Assembly (NCBI GenBank): GCA_904846145.1
Contig: CAJGZL010000001.1
Span: forward strand, 620,001 to 684,000
Direction: 5' to 3'
Source: Psychrobacter immobilis
GTDB lineage: Bacteria > Pseudomonadota > Gammaproteobacteria > Pseudomonadales > Moraxellaceae
DNA length: 64,000 nt
The notes below the pieces were generated by a model, which made no database searches, had not been told where the DNA came from, and saw only the letters and a list, made by a program, of their open reading frames with translations. Numbering within the stretch: position 1 is the first letter of the stretch; every line of letters starts with the position of its first letter. The position numbers and the translations under genes are program-made. Shown piece by piece: positions 55,648 to 64,000 of the stretch.

Positions 55648-56523
55648 TTATGGCGTAAAAGACTGCCAAATACCTTGTTGCTCTGAGCTTATAGTTGGTA
55701 CGTCACCGATACGACGCCACGGCATAGTGCTACCATGAAAGTCACTACCCGTTGATACTGCTAGATGATGCTCAGCGATACTACGATCAACCATTCTGCG
55801 TGTGCTGGTCGGCTCACTATCTGCGGGCAGCTCACAACCATCACCACCTAGCGCTGCAAACTCTTGGATGAGCTTGCGTACCCGAGTTGCCGATAGCTGA
55901 TAGCGGGTGGCATGTGCTAATACGGCCTTGCCGCCGCAAGCATGGATAAGCTCAATGGCATCCGTCATACTCAAAGCATCGATAGCGACATAAGCCGCCT
56001 TGTTATCCGCCAAATACTTATCAAAGGCTTTTTGTACGGTTTTGACTTCTCCGCGCTCAAATAGCACTTGACCGATATGTGCCCGCCCTACTGCTTGCGG
56101 ATTGTTGCCAGCCTTAGTGAGTATCTGTTGCCAAAGCTCATCATAGTCGATCGCTAACAGCTCACTCAACTTTTCGGCAATGCGTTGACCACGCGTCGCT
56201 CGGCTGTCTTGTAAATGCTGTAAGGTCTCATGCATACGCGCTCGATCCGTAAAATCAAGCCCTAACACATGGATGATCTTAGTAGTGGATTTGTTTTTGC
56301 CATAACCGCCGCTCAGCGTATGCTCACAGCTGATTTCGACGCCATTAATCAGTTGCATATTATGAGATTTGGCCGCCATTCTTGCTTCATCAATGCCCAG
56401 CAAGGTATCATGATCCGTTAAGGCAAGTACCGTCACACCAGCGCTATGTGCGCGGTTGACGACTTCTGTCGGTGAAAAGGTGCCATCGGAGCGCGTACTA
56501 TGACAATGCAGATCGATTTTCAT
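55648..56523 (-). CDS. PHP-domain nuclease/phosphoesterase, RnmAM (YciV/TrpH)-like
   Basis: This 291-residue PHP-domain enzyme has metal-binding motifs DLHCHSTRSDGTFSP, LTDHDTLLGIDEA, GVEISCEHT, LAHATRY and STGSDFHG. E. coli RnmAM is a 5'-3' exonuclease that trims short RNAs and rRNA 5' ends. The gene is divergent from yciB with 222 bases between, a neighbourhood that also occurs in E. coli-like genomes. Confidence 0.9.
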   Translation of the reverse strand: MKIDLHCHSTRSDGTFSPTEVVNRAHSAGVTVLALTDHDTLLGIDEARMAAKSHNMQLINGVEISCEHTLSGGYGKNKSTTKIIHVLGLDFTDRARMHETLQHLQDSRATRGQRIAEKLSELLAIDYDELWQQILTKAGNNPQAVGRAHIGQVLFERGEVKTVQKAFDKYLADNKAAYVAIDALSMTDAIELIHACGGKAVLAHATRYQLSATRVRKLIQEFAALGGDGCELPADSEPTSTRRMVDRSIAEHHLAVSTGSDFHGSTMPWRRIGDVPTISSEQQGIWQSFTP

Positions 56524-56745
56524 GGGTTGGGCCTTATGTAATGATAGTTATTTCAGGATTTATTAGGGTGCTTCAAGGTATATAGTGTCGCTAGGAATGC
56601 TTATGTGCATACCAGCGCTTGTATTACTGTATTTACATGCGTTACGTTATTATAATAGATAATGATTATAGCCGCTGTTTGCTTTTTTTTAGCCTCGTTG
56701 CAGTGTAAACTACCGCATACGTTTTTGTAGGATATTTTAGCTGAT

Positions 56746-57297
56746 ATGAAAGCCTTATTAGACTTCATTCCCTTGATTGCATTCTTTATTGTGGCGCGTC
56801 AAAACGGTATTTTGGCTGCCGCTGGTGCGTTGCTCATTGCCACAATTATTGTTTATGCTATTCACTTTGCTCGGCAAAAGGGCAAATTAGATAAACAGCA
56901 GTGGGTGGTACTGTTATTGACTATTGTTTTTTGTGGCGGAACCTTGCTGTTGCGCGATGATATCTATTTGCGCTGGAAGTCCCCTATTATCAATGGTGTT
57001 TTTGCGCTGACTTTATTGATAAGCGCCGCGATCAATAAGCCTTTGATGCGCTTAGCGATGAAAGATGTCTTTAATCTGACCATGAGCGGCTGGAAAAAGC
57101 TGACGGTCGCATGGGCGCTATTTTTTGCCATGATGGGTATACTGCATTATATTACCGCATTTACGATGTCCGATGAGGCATGGATCAACTTCAAAACCTA
57201 TGGCTGGATTCCGATTATGCTAGTGTTTGTGGTTGCTCAGTTTGTGGTACTAAAAAAACACCTTAATCCTGCGTTAACCGATAAAACGGCTAAATAA
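56746..57297 (+). CDS. yciB: YciB/IspZ-family septation protein A
   Basis: This 183-residue inner-membrane protein has about five or six helices. LLDFIPLIAFFIVARQNGIL at the start, KWKSPIINGVFALTLL-like LRWKSPIINGVFALTLLISA and LTVAWALFFAMMGI are typical of the YciB family. YciB acts in cell-envelope growth and division. It is followed by a YciI-like gene, as in many proteobacteria. Confidence 0.95.
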   Translation: MKALLDFIPLIAFFIVARQNGILAAAGALLIATIIVYAIHFARQKGKLDKQQWVVLLLTIVFCGGTLLLRDDIYLRWKSPIINGVFALTLLISAAINKPLMRLAMKDVFNLTMSGWKKLTVAWALFFAMMGILHYITAFTMSDEAWINFKTYGWIPIMLVFVVAQFVVLKKHLNPALTDKTAK

Positions 57298-57356
57298 ACA
57301 GTCGCGCTTATCATTTAGAGTTTTATTACTTATACCTTCAATACTAAGGAATAAAA

Positions 57357-57674
57357 ATGCCATCATTTGCCATTATTGGTCATGACGTCGCTCATAGTAG
57401 CGCGCAACGTAAGCTAACTCGTGCTGAGCATGTCGCACGCCTGCAAGCTCTTGATAGTGAACAGCGCTTACTACTTGCAGGTCCAACGCCTATTACGCAC
57501 GGCGAAGCTGAGATGTCAGGCAGTATTGTCATCGCTGACTTTGACTCTTTAGAGGCTGCGCAAGCATGGGCAGCAGATGAGCCGTACCTGCGCGATGGGG
57601 TGTACAGCCATGTTGATATCAAGCCCTTTATTCATGTGCTACCTAAAGCTACAGACGAAGGCGCATCATCGTGA
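57357..57674 (+). CDS. YciI-family protein
   Basis: This 105-residue protein has the YciI ferredoxin-like fold. FAIIGHDVAHSSAQRKLTRA holds the conserved His-Asp pair, and the C-terminal GVYSHVDIKPFIHVLP matches the family. Members are small, likely enzymatic, cytoplasmic proteins of uncertain function. AAGGAATAAAA precedes the ATG. Its stop overlaps the next start (GTGA). Confidence 0.93.
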   Translation: MPSFAIIGHDVAHSSAQRKLTRAEHVARLQALDSEQRLLLAGPTPITHGEAEMSGSIVIADFDSLEAAQAWAADEPYLRDGVYSHVDIKPFIHVLPKATDEGASS

Positions 57675-58120
57675 GTCAGCTGTTATTCCTTGTTATCCAA
57701 AATTGTAAAAGTATTATTACAATCACTGCTACAAGCATTTTATCCAGCCTGCTGTTACTGGTGACTATCTCAGCGCAGGCATTGCCACTGCTACCTGTGG
57801 ATGAGTCCTTGACTCCAACATCACCTGTGGTGATTCGTAACAATACAGCTCAAGCTACAGGTGCGATAGATACTATCGATAATACTTTAGCGGCACAATT
57901 AAAACCCTCCAATGAAGCGCTATCAGCGGCTAATCAAAAACTGCTGACCCAAAATGCAAAGTTGCAGCGCCAAGCCAATGACTTGCAAACTCAAGTCAAT
58001 GTCTTAGTTTATGAGAGTCAAGGACAGCTATTTTTATATGGCGCTTTTACGGTATTAATTAGCTTATTGGTCGGTATATTTGTCTCGTGGCTGGTATTTG
58101 TACGCCGCGAGCGTTGGTAG
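57671..58120 (+). CDS. signal-peptide protein with coiled coil and C-terminal membrane anchor
   Basis: This 149-residue protein starts at GTG 57671, overlapping the YciI stop. It has a signal-like N-terminal helix (TSILSSLLLLVTISAQALPL), a coiled-coil stretch (LSAANQKLLTQNAKLQRQAN) and a C-terminal helix LYGAFTVLISLLVGIFVSWL followed by RRERW. The end resembles the anchor of SH3-anchor (TIGR04211) proteins, but the SH3 domain is not present. It could be a periplasmic spacer protein. The function is unknown. Confidence 0.7.
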   Translation: MSQLLFLVIQNCKSIITITATSILSSLLLLVTISAQALPLLPVDESLTPTSPVVIRNNTAQATGAIDTIDNTLAAQLKPSNEALSAANQKLLTQNAKLQRQANDLQTQVNVLVYESQGQLFLYGAFTVLISLLVGIFVSWLVFVRRERW

Positions 58121-58176
58121 CTGTCCGCCTCAAAACCTAAACGTCTCAAAACCTAAGCTAAGTGCTATGAGTTTTT

Positions 58177-60270
58177 ATGTCTAAACCTAACCGTCGTGAG
58201 CGGCAAGATCAAAACAATATAGCTGACGATCATAAGCGTATTATGCCCGCTATTATCGACTGGCAAATCGATGATAGCGGTAATAGTGTGCCCGTATCGC
58301 GTGAGTTTGGCGATGTCTATTTTTCTCATGCGGATGGTTTAGCTGAGTCACGCTATGTGTTTATTGACGGCAATAATCTACCTAAACGCTTAGCACAGCT
58401 AAAAGCGCAGCAGAGCTTTACTATCAGCGAGCTGGGCTTTGGTACGGGGCTTAATTTGCTCGCTGTTTGGCAGCTATGGCGACAACTGCGTAATACCAAT
58501 CCGCATCTGGCAACGGCTCGCTTGCATTTTATTACTACTGAAATGCACCCGATAGCGCTTACGGACTTAACTCAAATCTTAGGATTATGGGCGACACGCG
58601 CACCTGAGCTTAGGGATTTAATTGAGCAGCTACTAGCTAATTACCCTACTCTTATCGCAGGCGCACATCGTCTTAACTTTATCACAGATAATCTTATTGT
58701 CGATATTTGGCTCGGCGACGCAAGCGAGAGCTTAGCTAAATTAGCAACTGACATAGCTGGTCAAAACAGCACTAATCAAAGTAGTGCAAAAATCGATGCA
58801 TGGGTTTTAGATGGTTTTGCGCCCTCTTGCAATGAGTCGCTGTGGGCGCAGTCTATCTTTGCACAGATGCAGCGCTTATCAAGACTAGGCTCAAGCGCGG
58901 CCACTTATAGCTGTGCAGGCGTGGTCAAACGTGGTTTGCAAAGCGCGGGCTTTACCATCAAAAAGATTAAAGGCTTTGGCCGTAAAAACGAGATGCTAAC
59001 GGCAGTAGTGTCGGATAATACACTGACAAAGAGCGCACGACTAAATAACCCCTTATCTGCTGCAATAAAAAATTTCGAACACAGCATTATTATTGGCGCT
59101 GGCGTTTCAGGGCTGATGACGGCATGGTCACTTGCTAATCGTGGTATTAAAGTCACTTTACTCGATAAAGTCGCGCCATTAGCGGGCGCGTCAGGCAATC
59201 CACGTGCCCTACTCGCACCAAAGATGACCCCTATTCATCATGTCGATGAGCACCTGCATACTATCGGCTATTTATATAGCTGCCGCCTTTATCGTCAGTT
59301 CAATGACTGCCTATTAAAAGATAATGCCGCTTACGCCAATATCGCACCCATATTAAAACCCACAGGCGCATTTGATTTGCTGATAAAATCTAATGTCAAC
59401 GTCGAGCAAATTGCAGACTACCCTGATGATTTGGCAACTACGCTGAGCATTGCTCAAGCGCAAGACGCTACCAATCTTACCGAGCAAGATTTAGCTGATA
59501 ATCTCTATCTACCGCAGTCGGGCTTAGTCAATCCACAGGCATTAAAAGAGATCGTACTTAGGCATCCGTTAATTAATTTTCAGCAATTAGCAGTCTCTGC
59601 CATTCGCGAGACTGCATCAAGAGTCTGGGTTGAGGGTTTAAGTAATGGTAATGAGCAAAGCATAACTATCGAGGCGGATAACGTAGTGATTTGTGCCGCT
59701 TTTGAGAGTCATTATTTAGATGCGCGTATTTTTGATTGTCGTAAAATACGTGGGCAATTATCTTGGTTTACGCCGACCGCAGCGCAATGGCAAAAACTAC
59801 CAAAACTGCCCCTTAAGTACAGTGGTTACTGTGCGCCTTTTACCGCACAAGTTGGTGATGCTCAGCTTAATAATGTTAATGAGGGTCAACCGCAATTATT
59901 ATTAGGGGCAAGCTTTGTGCGCAATGACATAAGCACTGCTATCAAAGATAATGAGCACCAAGTCAGCCGAGATAAGTTGATTGCCGCTATTCCTGAACTG
60001 GCAGCGGTCATCTCAAAGGATACTAGTGGATGGCAAGCGCGCGCCGGTGTCCGTACCCAAACCCCTGATTACCATCCTATCTTAGGACAAGTGGCAACAA
60101 ACAGTCGTGTTTGGACGCTAACCGCTATGGGTGCAAAGGGTTATGCTTATGCGCCTATCTGTGCAGAAGTCTTAGCCGATATGATCTTAGGGAGCTTTGC
60201 GCCTGTGTCGATAACGATGCTGGCGAAATTGTCACCCGAACGTAGTCGCTTGCAAACACCATTAGAGTAA
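58177..60270 (+). CDS. mnmC: bifunctional tRNA mnm5s2U biosynthesis protein MnmC
   Basis: This 697-residue fusion has an N-terminal methyltransferase domain ([20 protein letters not shown], then [20 protein letters not shown]) and a C-terminal FAD oxidoreductase domain ([20 protein letters not shown], later [16 protein letters not shown]). It completes mnm5U at tRNA wobble position 34 by removing the carboxymethyl group and then methylating. Its length (E. coli MnmC is 668) is normal, with extra residues at the N-terminus ([14 protein letters not shown]). Confidence 0.95.
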   Translation: MSKPNRRERQDQNNIADDHKRIMPAIIDWQIDDSGNSVPVSREFGDVYFSHADGLAESRYVFIDGNNLPKRLAQLKAQQSFTISELGFGTGLNLLAVWQLWRQLRNTNPHLATARLHFITTEMHPIALTDLTQILGLWATRAPELRDLIEQLLANYPTLIAGAHRLNFITDNLIVDIWLGDASESLAKLATDIAGQNSTNQSSAKIDAWVLDGFAPSCNESLWAQSIFAQMQRLSRLGSSAATYSCAGVVKRGLQSAGFTIKKIKGFGRKNEMLTAVVSDNTLTKSARLNNPLSAAIKNFEHSIIIGAGVSGLMTAWSLANRGIKVTLLDKVAPLAGASGNPRALLAPKMTPIHHVDEHLHTIGYLYSCRLYRQFNDCLLKDNAAYANIAPILKPTGAFDLLIKSNVNVEQIADYPDDLATTLSIAQAQDATNLTEQDLADNLYLPQSGLVNPQALKEIVLRHPLINFQQLAVSAIRETASRVWVEGLSNGNEQSITIEADNVVICAAFESHYLDARIFDCRKIRGQLSWFTPTAAQWQKLPKLPLKYSGYCAPFTAQVGDAQLNNVNEGQPQLLLGASFVRNDISTAIKDNEHQVSRDKLIAAIPELAAVISKDTSGWQARAGVRTQTPDYHPILGQVATNSRVWTLTAMGAKGYAYAPICAEVLADMILGSFAPVSITMLAKLSPERSRLQTPLE

Positions 60271-60304
60271 AGAGTTGGTTAAATAAATATCTCAAGGCTA
60301 TCTG

Positions 60305-60862
60305 CTACTCGCCACTATCCATACGTGATTTTACCGCACCAAATAGCGACTTGCCTGATGCATTATTATCTGCTTTTTGCTGAGTGACTTTAGCAATGCT
60401 ATCATTATTACCATTAAGCACAGGCGTCGTTAAAGCGCTAATTTGCGCCTCATCACGCGTGTTCTTCTGAATAGTAATCGCAGCGAATAGACTCATCGTA
60501 AAGGCCATCATATAAAAACCTTTTTCACTTAAGCTTAAACCGCCAGCATTTAATAGTCCAAGGGCAATTAGCACCACCGACACTCCTAAAGCCGCCCAAC
60601 TTATCATATAGTATAAATTAGTGGTTGGAATACCTTCACTACGATCTCGCAAAGTTTTTTGTAGGCTAATAGCCGCATACAACCCTAATATCAACACTGC
60701 AAAATAGTAGCCTTTTTCATTAAGTAGCATACTTTGCGCATTCCATAGTCCAAAAAGATAAGCCAATACCCCGACTAACATCACGCCCCAAGAAGCACCA
60801 ACATAGGCAGTGGTCGGCTTATAAGCGGCTAGCTGACTCTTACTGATCGTATCGTTATCCAT
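60305..60862 (-). CDS. YiaA/YiaB-family inner-membrane protein
   Basis: This 185-residue protein contains two tandem YiaAB two-helix domains (SWGVMLVGVLAYLFGLWNAQ...ISLQKTLRD and SWAALGVSVVLIALGLLNAG...ITIQKNTRD), so it has four helices. The N-terminal and C-terminal tails are polar and low in complexity. The family function is not known. It is transcribed leftward toward mnmC. Confidence 0.88.
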   Translation of the reverse strand: MDNDTISKSQLAAYKPTTAYVGASWGVMLVGVLAYLFGLWNAQSMLLNEKGYYFAVLILGLYAAISLQKTLRDRSEGIPTTNLYYMISWAALGVSVVLIALGLLNAGGLSLSEKGFYMMAFTMSLFAAITIQKNTRDEAQISALTTPVLNGNNDSIAKVTQQKADNNASGKSLFGAVKSRMDSGE

Positions 60863-61049
60863 TATTATTCCTCAATGCTTATCGAACATGATGTAATCAA
60901 GGTAGAATTAATCAACGGCTGTTTTGTCTAAGACTGCCTTGCCTTAAAGTAACATAAGCATGCTATATTGTAAGCTAAAATAAGTTAAAAATTGTCAGCC
61001 CTACTCTATTCTGCGTTTTTTTATTATGATCCAATGACAGAGCCTTGAT

Positions 61050-61676
61050 ATGTCCTTTTTTGCTTTATTAGTGTTGTTAAGTCTGATCATTATTGTGCCC
61101 GTTTTCTTTATAATAAAGGAGAAGTCTAAACAGGCACAAATCGATACCACTCAGCGCCATCAGCAGTATCTAACATCTGCTCATCAACCAATAGCTGTCA
61201 CAGAAGTAAATGTTTCTAGTCAAAACTCTCACCCATTAGCGATTATCGAATTTTCAGCGACCCATGCTTTTATTCAGCAGCTCTATAATCCGCAAGTGCC
61301 CCAAGCCTTTCGAGCGATTATGGATGATATCGGTCAGCAATACGAGCGTACTCACCATGATCAAATCACTGAATCGCAGTTATTTACGCTAAATAAACTG
61401 ATTGAGACTCGCGTACCCGATCTGATTAGCGACTACCTTAGTCTTGATCCCAATTACGCCCAAACGGTCATCATTGATAAGGAAAAAAACACCACTAGCT
61501 ATGCTACAGTATTAGATCAATTGCAATCTATCTTAGATTTTACGCAAAAGTTAAATATTCAAAGTCAAAGTGGCGTGGTAGATAAATTATTAGCTAGCCG
61601 TCGCTATTTGGATGACGTTTCACAAGATAGTGGTATGAGTAGTAATATTAATAGCGATCTACTACATTTGAAATAA
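61050..61676 (+). CDS. membrane-anchored hypothetical protein
   Basis: This 208-residue protein has one N-terminal helix (FFALLVLLSLIIIVPVFFII) followed by Lys residues, so the bulk should face the cytoplasm. The rest is helical and polar (VPQAFRAIMDDIGQQYERTH, VVDKLLASRRYLDDVSQDSG). I do not recognise a family. It is not clearly in an operon with its neighbours. Confidence 0.65.
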   Translation: MSFFALLVLLSLIIIVPVFFIIKEKSKQAQIDTTQRHQQYLTSAHQPIAVTEVNVSSQNSHPLAIIEFSATHAFIQQLYNPQVPQAFRAIMDDIGQQYERTHHDQITESQLFTLNKLIETRVPDLISDYLSLDPNYAQTVIIDKEKNTTSYATVLDQLQSILDFTQKLNIQSQSGVVDKLLASRRYLDDVSQDSGMSSNINSDLLHLK

Positions 61677-61838
61677 TTTGCGCACTTGGCAAGGCGTATA
61701 TCTATGCGAGCATAGAGATCATGGCGATCATCACAATATCATTATTAAAATTAATAGTTAACGATTAGCAGTTAATAATAAGAAAACTTTTGCTCCCTGT
61801 CCAAAATCTATGACTCACTTTCTAACAAAGACTATTTT

Positions 61839-62471
61839 ATGAAAATTAATCACGCTCAATTATCACTCGCTAAAAACTACTCTCGCCTACTCCCTGCCCT
61901 CATCTTGAGTCTAGGTAGTTTGGTTACGCTAAGCGCTTGTCAAAAAGAGCCTGAAACCGTAGAAGCGCCTGCTGAGGTTGCGTCTCAAACTGTGCCAGTG
62001 ACAACAGTAGTGACTGACGATCAAATAGCACAGACTAAAGTCGCTGAGGATAGCATGGCAAACGAGCGGGAGATTGATCTTGCTGAGCTTGAGAACAACG
62101 TCGGTGCAGCAGGCGTGACGCCTAATGTTCATACTGATGCCAACACCACTACGCCCAGTCCAGAGCAGGCGATTAAAGGCACGCAGATTACTGACGTACA
62201 ATATCGTAGCGCATCAGGAGCGACGATGTCTGTGGTGTTTGAGACCTCAGCGACTGGTGTGCTCAATGCTATTATTAGCTTGTCAAACAAACCTAAGATG
62301 ACTTTGAGTGCGCCTGAGGGTCAAGGCAATAATCCAACTTACCGCTCAAAGGATGGCACTATCGAGCTGATCAGTCATGGCGGCGGTGGCAATATAGACT
62401 TGATGCAAAATGGTCAGTTAACTAGTTTTGAGGCGGTTAGTGTCGAAGCTGAAGTGATTACCCAGATATAG
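61839..62471 (+). CDS. lipoprotein of unknown function
   Basis: This 210-residue exported protein has a signal peptide with lipobox LVTLSAC (Cys at about residue 34). An acidic Glu/Ala/Val-rich linker follows. The C-terminal domain (VQYRSASGATMSVVFETSAT, LSLSNKPKMTLSAPEGQG-like LSNKPKMTLSAPEGQGNN, LISHGGGGNIDLMQNGQ) looks like the membrane-bound lysozyme-inhibitor/MliC-like beta fold. That assignment is tentative. A shared terminator follows. Confidence 0.7.
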   Translation: MKINHAQLSLAKNYSRLLPALILSLGSLVTLSACQKEPETVEAPAEVASQTVPVTTVVTDDQIAQTKVAEDSMANEREIDLAELENNVGAAGVTPNVHTDANTTTPSPEQAIKGTQITDVQYRSASGATMSVVFETSATGVLNAIISLSNKPKMTLSAPEGQGNNPTYRSKDGTIELISHGGGGNIDLMQNGQLTSFEAVSVEAEVITQI

Positions 62472-62498
62472 AGCATTTCGTGGATTAGAGGTTTTATA

Positions 62499-62542
62499 AC
62501 TAAAAAGGCGACAGTAATAAGTTCACTGTCGCCTTTTTAGTT
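62499..62542. terminator. bidirectional terminator between the lipoprotein and DUF4112 genes
   Basis: CTAAAAAGGCGACAGT pairs with ACTGTCGCCTTTTTAG around an 8-base loop. A and T runs lie on both sides, so it can serve both convergent genes. Confidence 0.88.
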
Positions 62543-62585
62543 ATAGCTACTATAAGATCTTCTAGTTCCAATCAATATCAAACGA

Positions 62586-63236
62586 TTAACTAAATAATCT
62601 AACTAGCCAAGCGATTATCGACCACAAACCCCAGACCAATGAAATCATCACGATCATGCCTAAAAAGTCAGGAATATGCAGATAGACCCAAGCGACGATA
62701 GGGTTGCGCCAAAAGCGACTATTTTGCTGCTTATCTTCTAGCGACTGATGTAAAAACGGTCGATCCATATGAATAGTATCAGTGATCCCATATTCTTCGT
62801 GAATATGCTGATGAACAATGCCGAGCGTCTTACGGCTAGGCCGAATAAAAACATCTAATAAAGTACCAATACCTGGCACGATACCGACCACCATATCAAT
62901 CAGTGCTAGACGTACCGCTGGGGTCATCTTATTGGCAGGAACGCCCAACTGACGCCCTAAAATGAAAGCATAACTCGTTAAAGCCAATCCTGCTAAGTCT
63001 CCTGCCAGCGGTATCGTCGATAGGGCCGCATCAGCGCCTACTCCTTGCTTAGTAAAGGGTACGCGCACTAGAGAATCCATAGTGTTGGCGAATTTTGCCA
63101 GCTTGCGCTCAGTTTCAATGACTTGTGCGCGAGTCAGCCCATGCTCGGCTAACTTAATTTCATAAGCAGTTTGTACCTCGCCGACTGCTGGTTTTTTAGC
63201 CGAGTGACGCTTTAGTGAATCAGATAATTTACCCAT
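62586..63236 (-). CDS. DUF4112 membrane protein
   Basis: This 216-residue protein has the DUF4112 core ([60 protein letters not shown]) and a C-terminal helix ([20 protein letters not shown]). The family is uncharacterised. Its ATG overlaps the ubiA stop by eight bases, so the two are co-translated. Confidence 0.88.
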   Translation of the reverse strand: MGKLSDSLKRHSAKKPAVGEVQTAYEIKLAEHGLTRAQVIETERKLAKFANTMDSLVRVPFTKQGVGADAALSTIPLAGDLAGLALTSYAFILGRQLGVPANKMTPAVRLALIDMVVGIVPGIGTLLDVFIRPSRKTLGIVHQHIHEEYGITDTIHMDRPFLHQSLEDKQQNSRFWRNPIVAWVYLHIPDFLGMIVMISLVWGLWSIIAWLVRLFS

Positions 63237-64000
63237 TAAAAGTAGTCCATAGACAAGATATAGCGATTAAGACAAATACGTAACGTCCGACCCAAATATT
63301 GGCTAAGAAGGCCTGGAAGCAAGCCATTGCCTGACGACTCACGCAAGCGCTATTTTGTTTGGCAAACATCATCGCCACCAGTGCTAAGCCAAAGATAGGA
63401 AACAGTCCTAAGCTAGTTGGCGCAAAATAATGCCAGAGCACTACGCCCATTATTAGTAAAAACAGCGTTTGTAATAACGAAATAATTATTAAGTCATACT
63501 GACCAAAAAGAATAGCGGTTGATTTGACCCCTATCTTCAAATCATCTTCTCGATCCGCCATCGCATATTGAGTATCATAAGCGATAGTCCAGCACATATA
63601 GGCGGCAAATAATAGCCAGCACCAAATATCAGGAGCACCTGCTATCGCAACATAAGCCATCGGTATCGCCCAGCCAAAAGCTGCGGCCAAAAACACTTGC
63701 GGCAAATGAGTATAGCGCTTCATAAACGGATAAATAAAGGCGAGTACCACTGCACCAATCGACCAGTAAAATACAGCGACAGGTAAGAAAAATAGTAAAC
63801 TAGCACTCAACAAGACTAATATCAAAAAGGCAGCAATTGCCTCACGGCCCGTCAAGCGACCATCGGCAAGTGGACGACCTTTAGTGCGCGTCACATGCCT
63901 ATCGACTTTACGATCAGCAAAGTCATTAATGGCGCAACCTGCCGCTCGCATGAGTATTGCCCCAAGCGCGAATACTATAAAGACTTTTAAAGGTGGCAAA
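63229..64000 (-). CDS. ubiA: 4-hydroxybenzoate octaprenyltransferase (partial, 5' end beyond window)
   Basis: The visible 256 residues hold the two UbiA Asp-rich motifs, [20 protein letters not shown] and [20 protein letters not shown], among about seven or eight helices. UbiA attaches the polyprenyl chain to 4-hydroxybenzoate in ubiquinone synthesis. The frame is open to the right edge, and the first visible Met is internal, so roughly 35-40 N-terminal residues are missing. DUF4112 follows with an overlap. Confidence 0.93.
   Translation of the reverse strand, partial: LPPLKVFIVFALGAILMRAAGCAINDFADRKVDRHVTRTKGRPLADGRLTGREAIAAFLILVLLSASLLFFLPVAVFYWSIGAVVLAFIYPFMKRYTHLPQVFLAAAFGWAIPMAYVAIAGAPDIWCWLLFAAYMCWTIAYDTQYAMADREDDLKIGVKSTAILFGQYDLIIISLLQTLFLLIMGVVLWHYFAPTSLGLFPIFGLALVAMMFAKQNSACVSRQAMACFQAFLANIWVGRYVFVLIAISCLWTTFNG

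Overview
The window looks like a chromosomal segment of a gammaproteobacterium of the family Moraxellaceae, most probably Psychrobacter. This is inferred from gene content and style: a moderate-GC, AT-leaning sequence, a FimX-like protein, a gspN-gspC-gspD group, a divergent epmB/efp pair, and short MITE-like elements with GGGCGTGTCCTCA ends. No marker gene was compared, so the genus is a judgement.

Layout. 1-774: the edge of a leftward gene, an empty stretch and a tRNA-Val(GAC). 875-7728: a leftward 2-aminoethylphosphonate-type cluster (ABC transporter, FAD amine oxidase, phosphonatase-like HAD hydrolase) with a divergent LysR regulator. The regulator and the permease are each cut by an in-frame TAA. 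7884-9405: an EamA exporter with a divergent Lrp regulator. A diverged copy of the tRNA 3' part at 9564-9616 closes this stretch, which looks like an old tRNA-site island without an integrase. 9942-14397: MoxR/DUF58/TgpA trio. 14608-21139: cytochrome c, a FimX-like protein, an unknown 566-residue protein, epmB and efp. 21341-31445: a frameshifted hybrid histidine kinase, tcdA, a TatD hydrolase, a DUF3298 lipoprotein, a small membrane protein, type II secretion gspD/gspC/gspN and an H-NS-like protein. 31851-34883: a restriction-modification module (helper, adenine methylase, PLD-type nuclease). 35154-41589: ssb, a DUF3833 lipoprotein, a YajR-like exporter and uvrA. 41995-43475: a three-gene operon that reads as a toxin-antitoxin-chaperone (CmdTAC-like) defence system. 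44062-64000: a mostly housekeeping and membrane stretch (YjjP/YjjB-like exporter pair, glutathione reductase, Rieske reductase, truD, diguanylate cyclase, PHP exonuclease, yciB, YciI, mnmC, YiaA-like, lipoproteins, DUF4112, ubiA running off the end).

The most interesting item is the operon at 41995-43475: an ADP-ribosyltransferase-like toxin candidate, an acidic 127-residue middle protein and a SecB-like chaperone in tight order with their own terminator. Together with the restriction module on the other side of ssb-uvrA, it makes this a small defence neighbourhood split by housekeeping genes. Signs of decay are also clear: two premature TAA codons in the phosphonate cluster, a probable 10-nt deletion in a sensor kinase, a truncated tRNA and several transposon-end relics.
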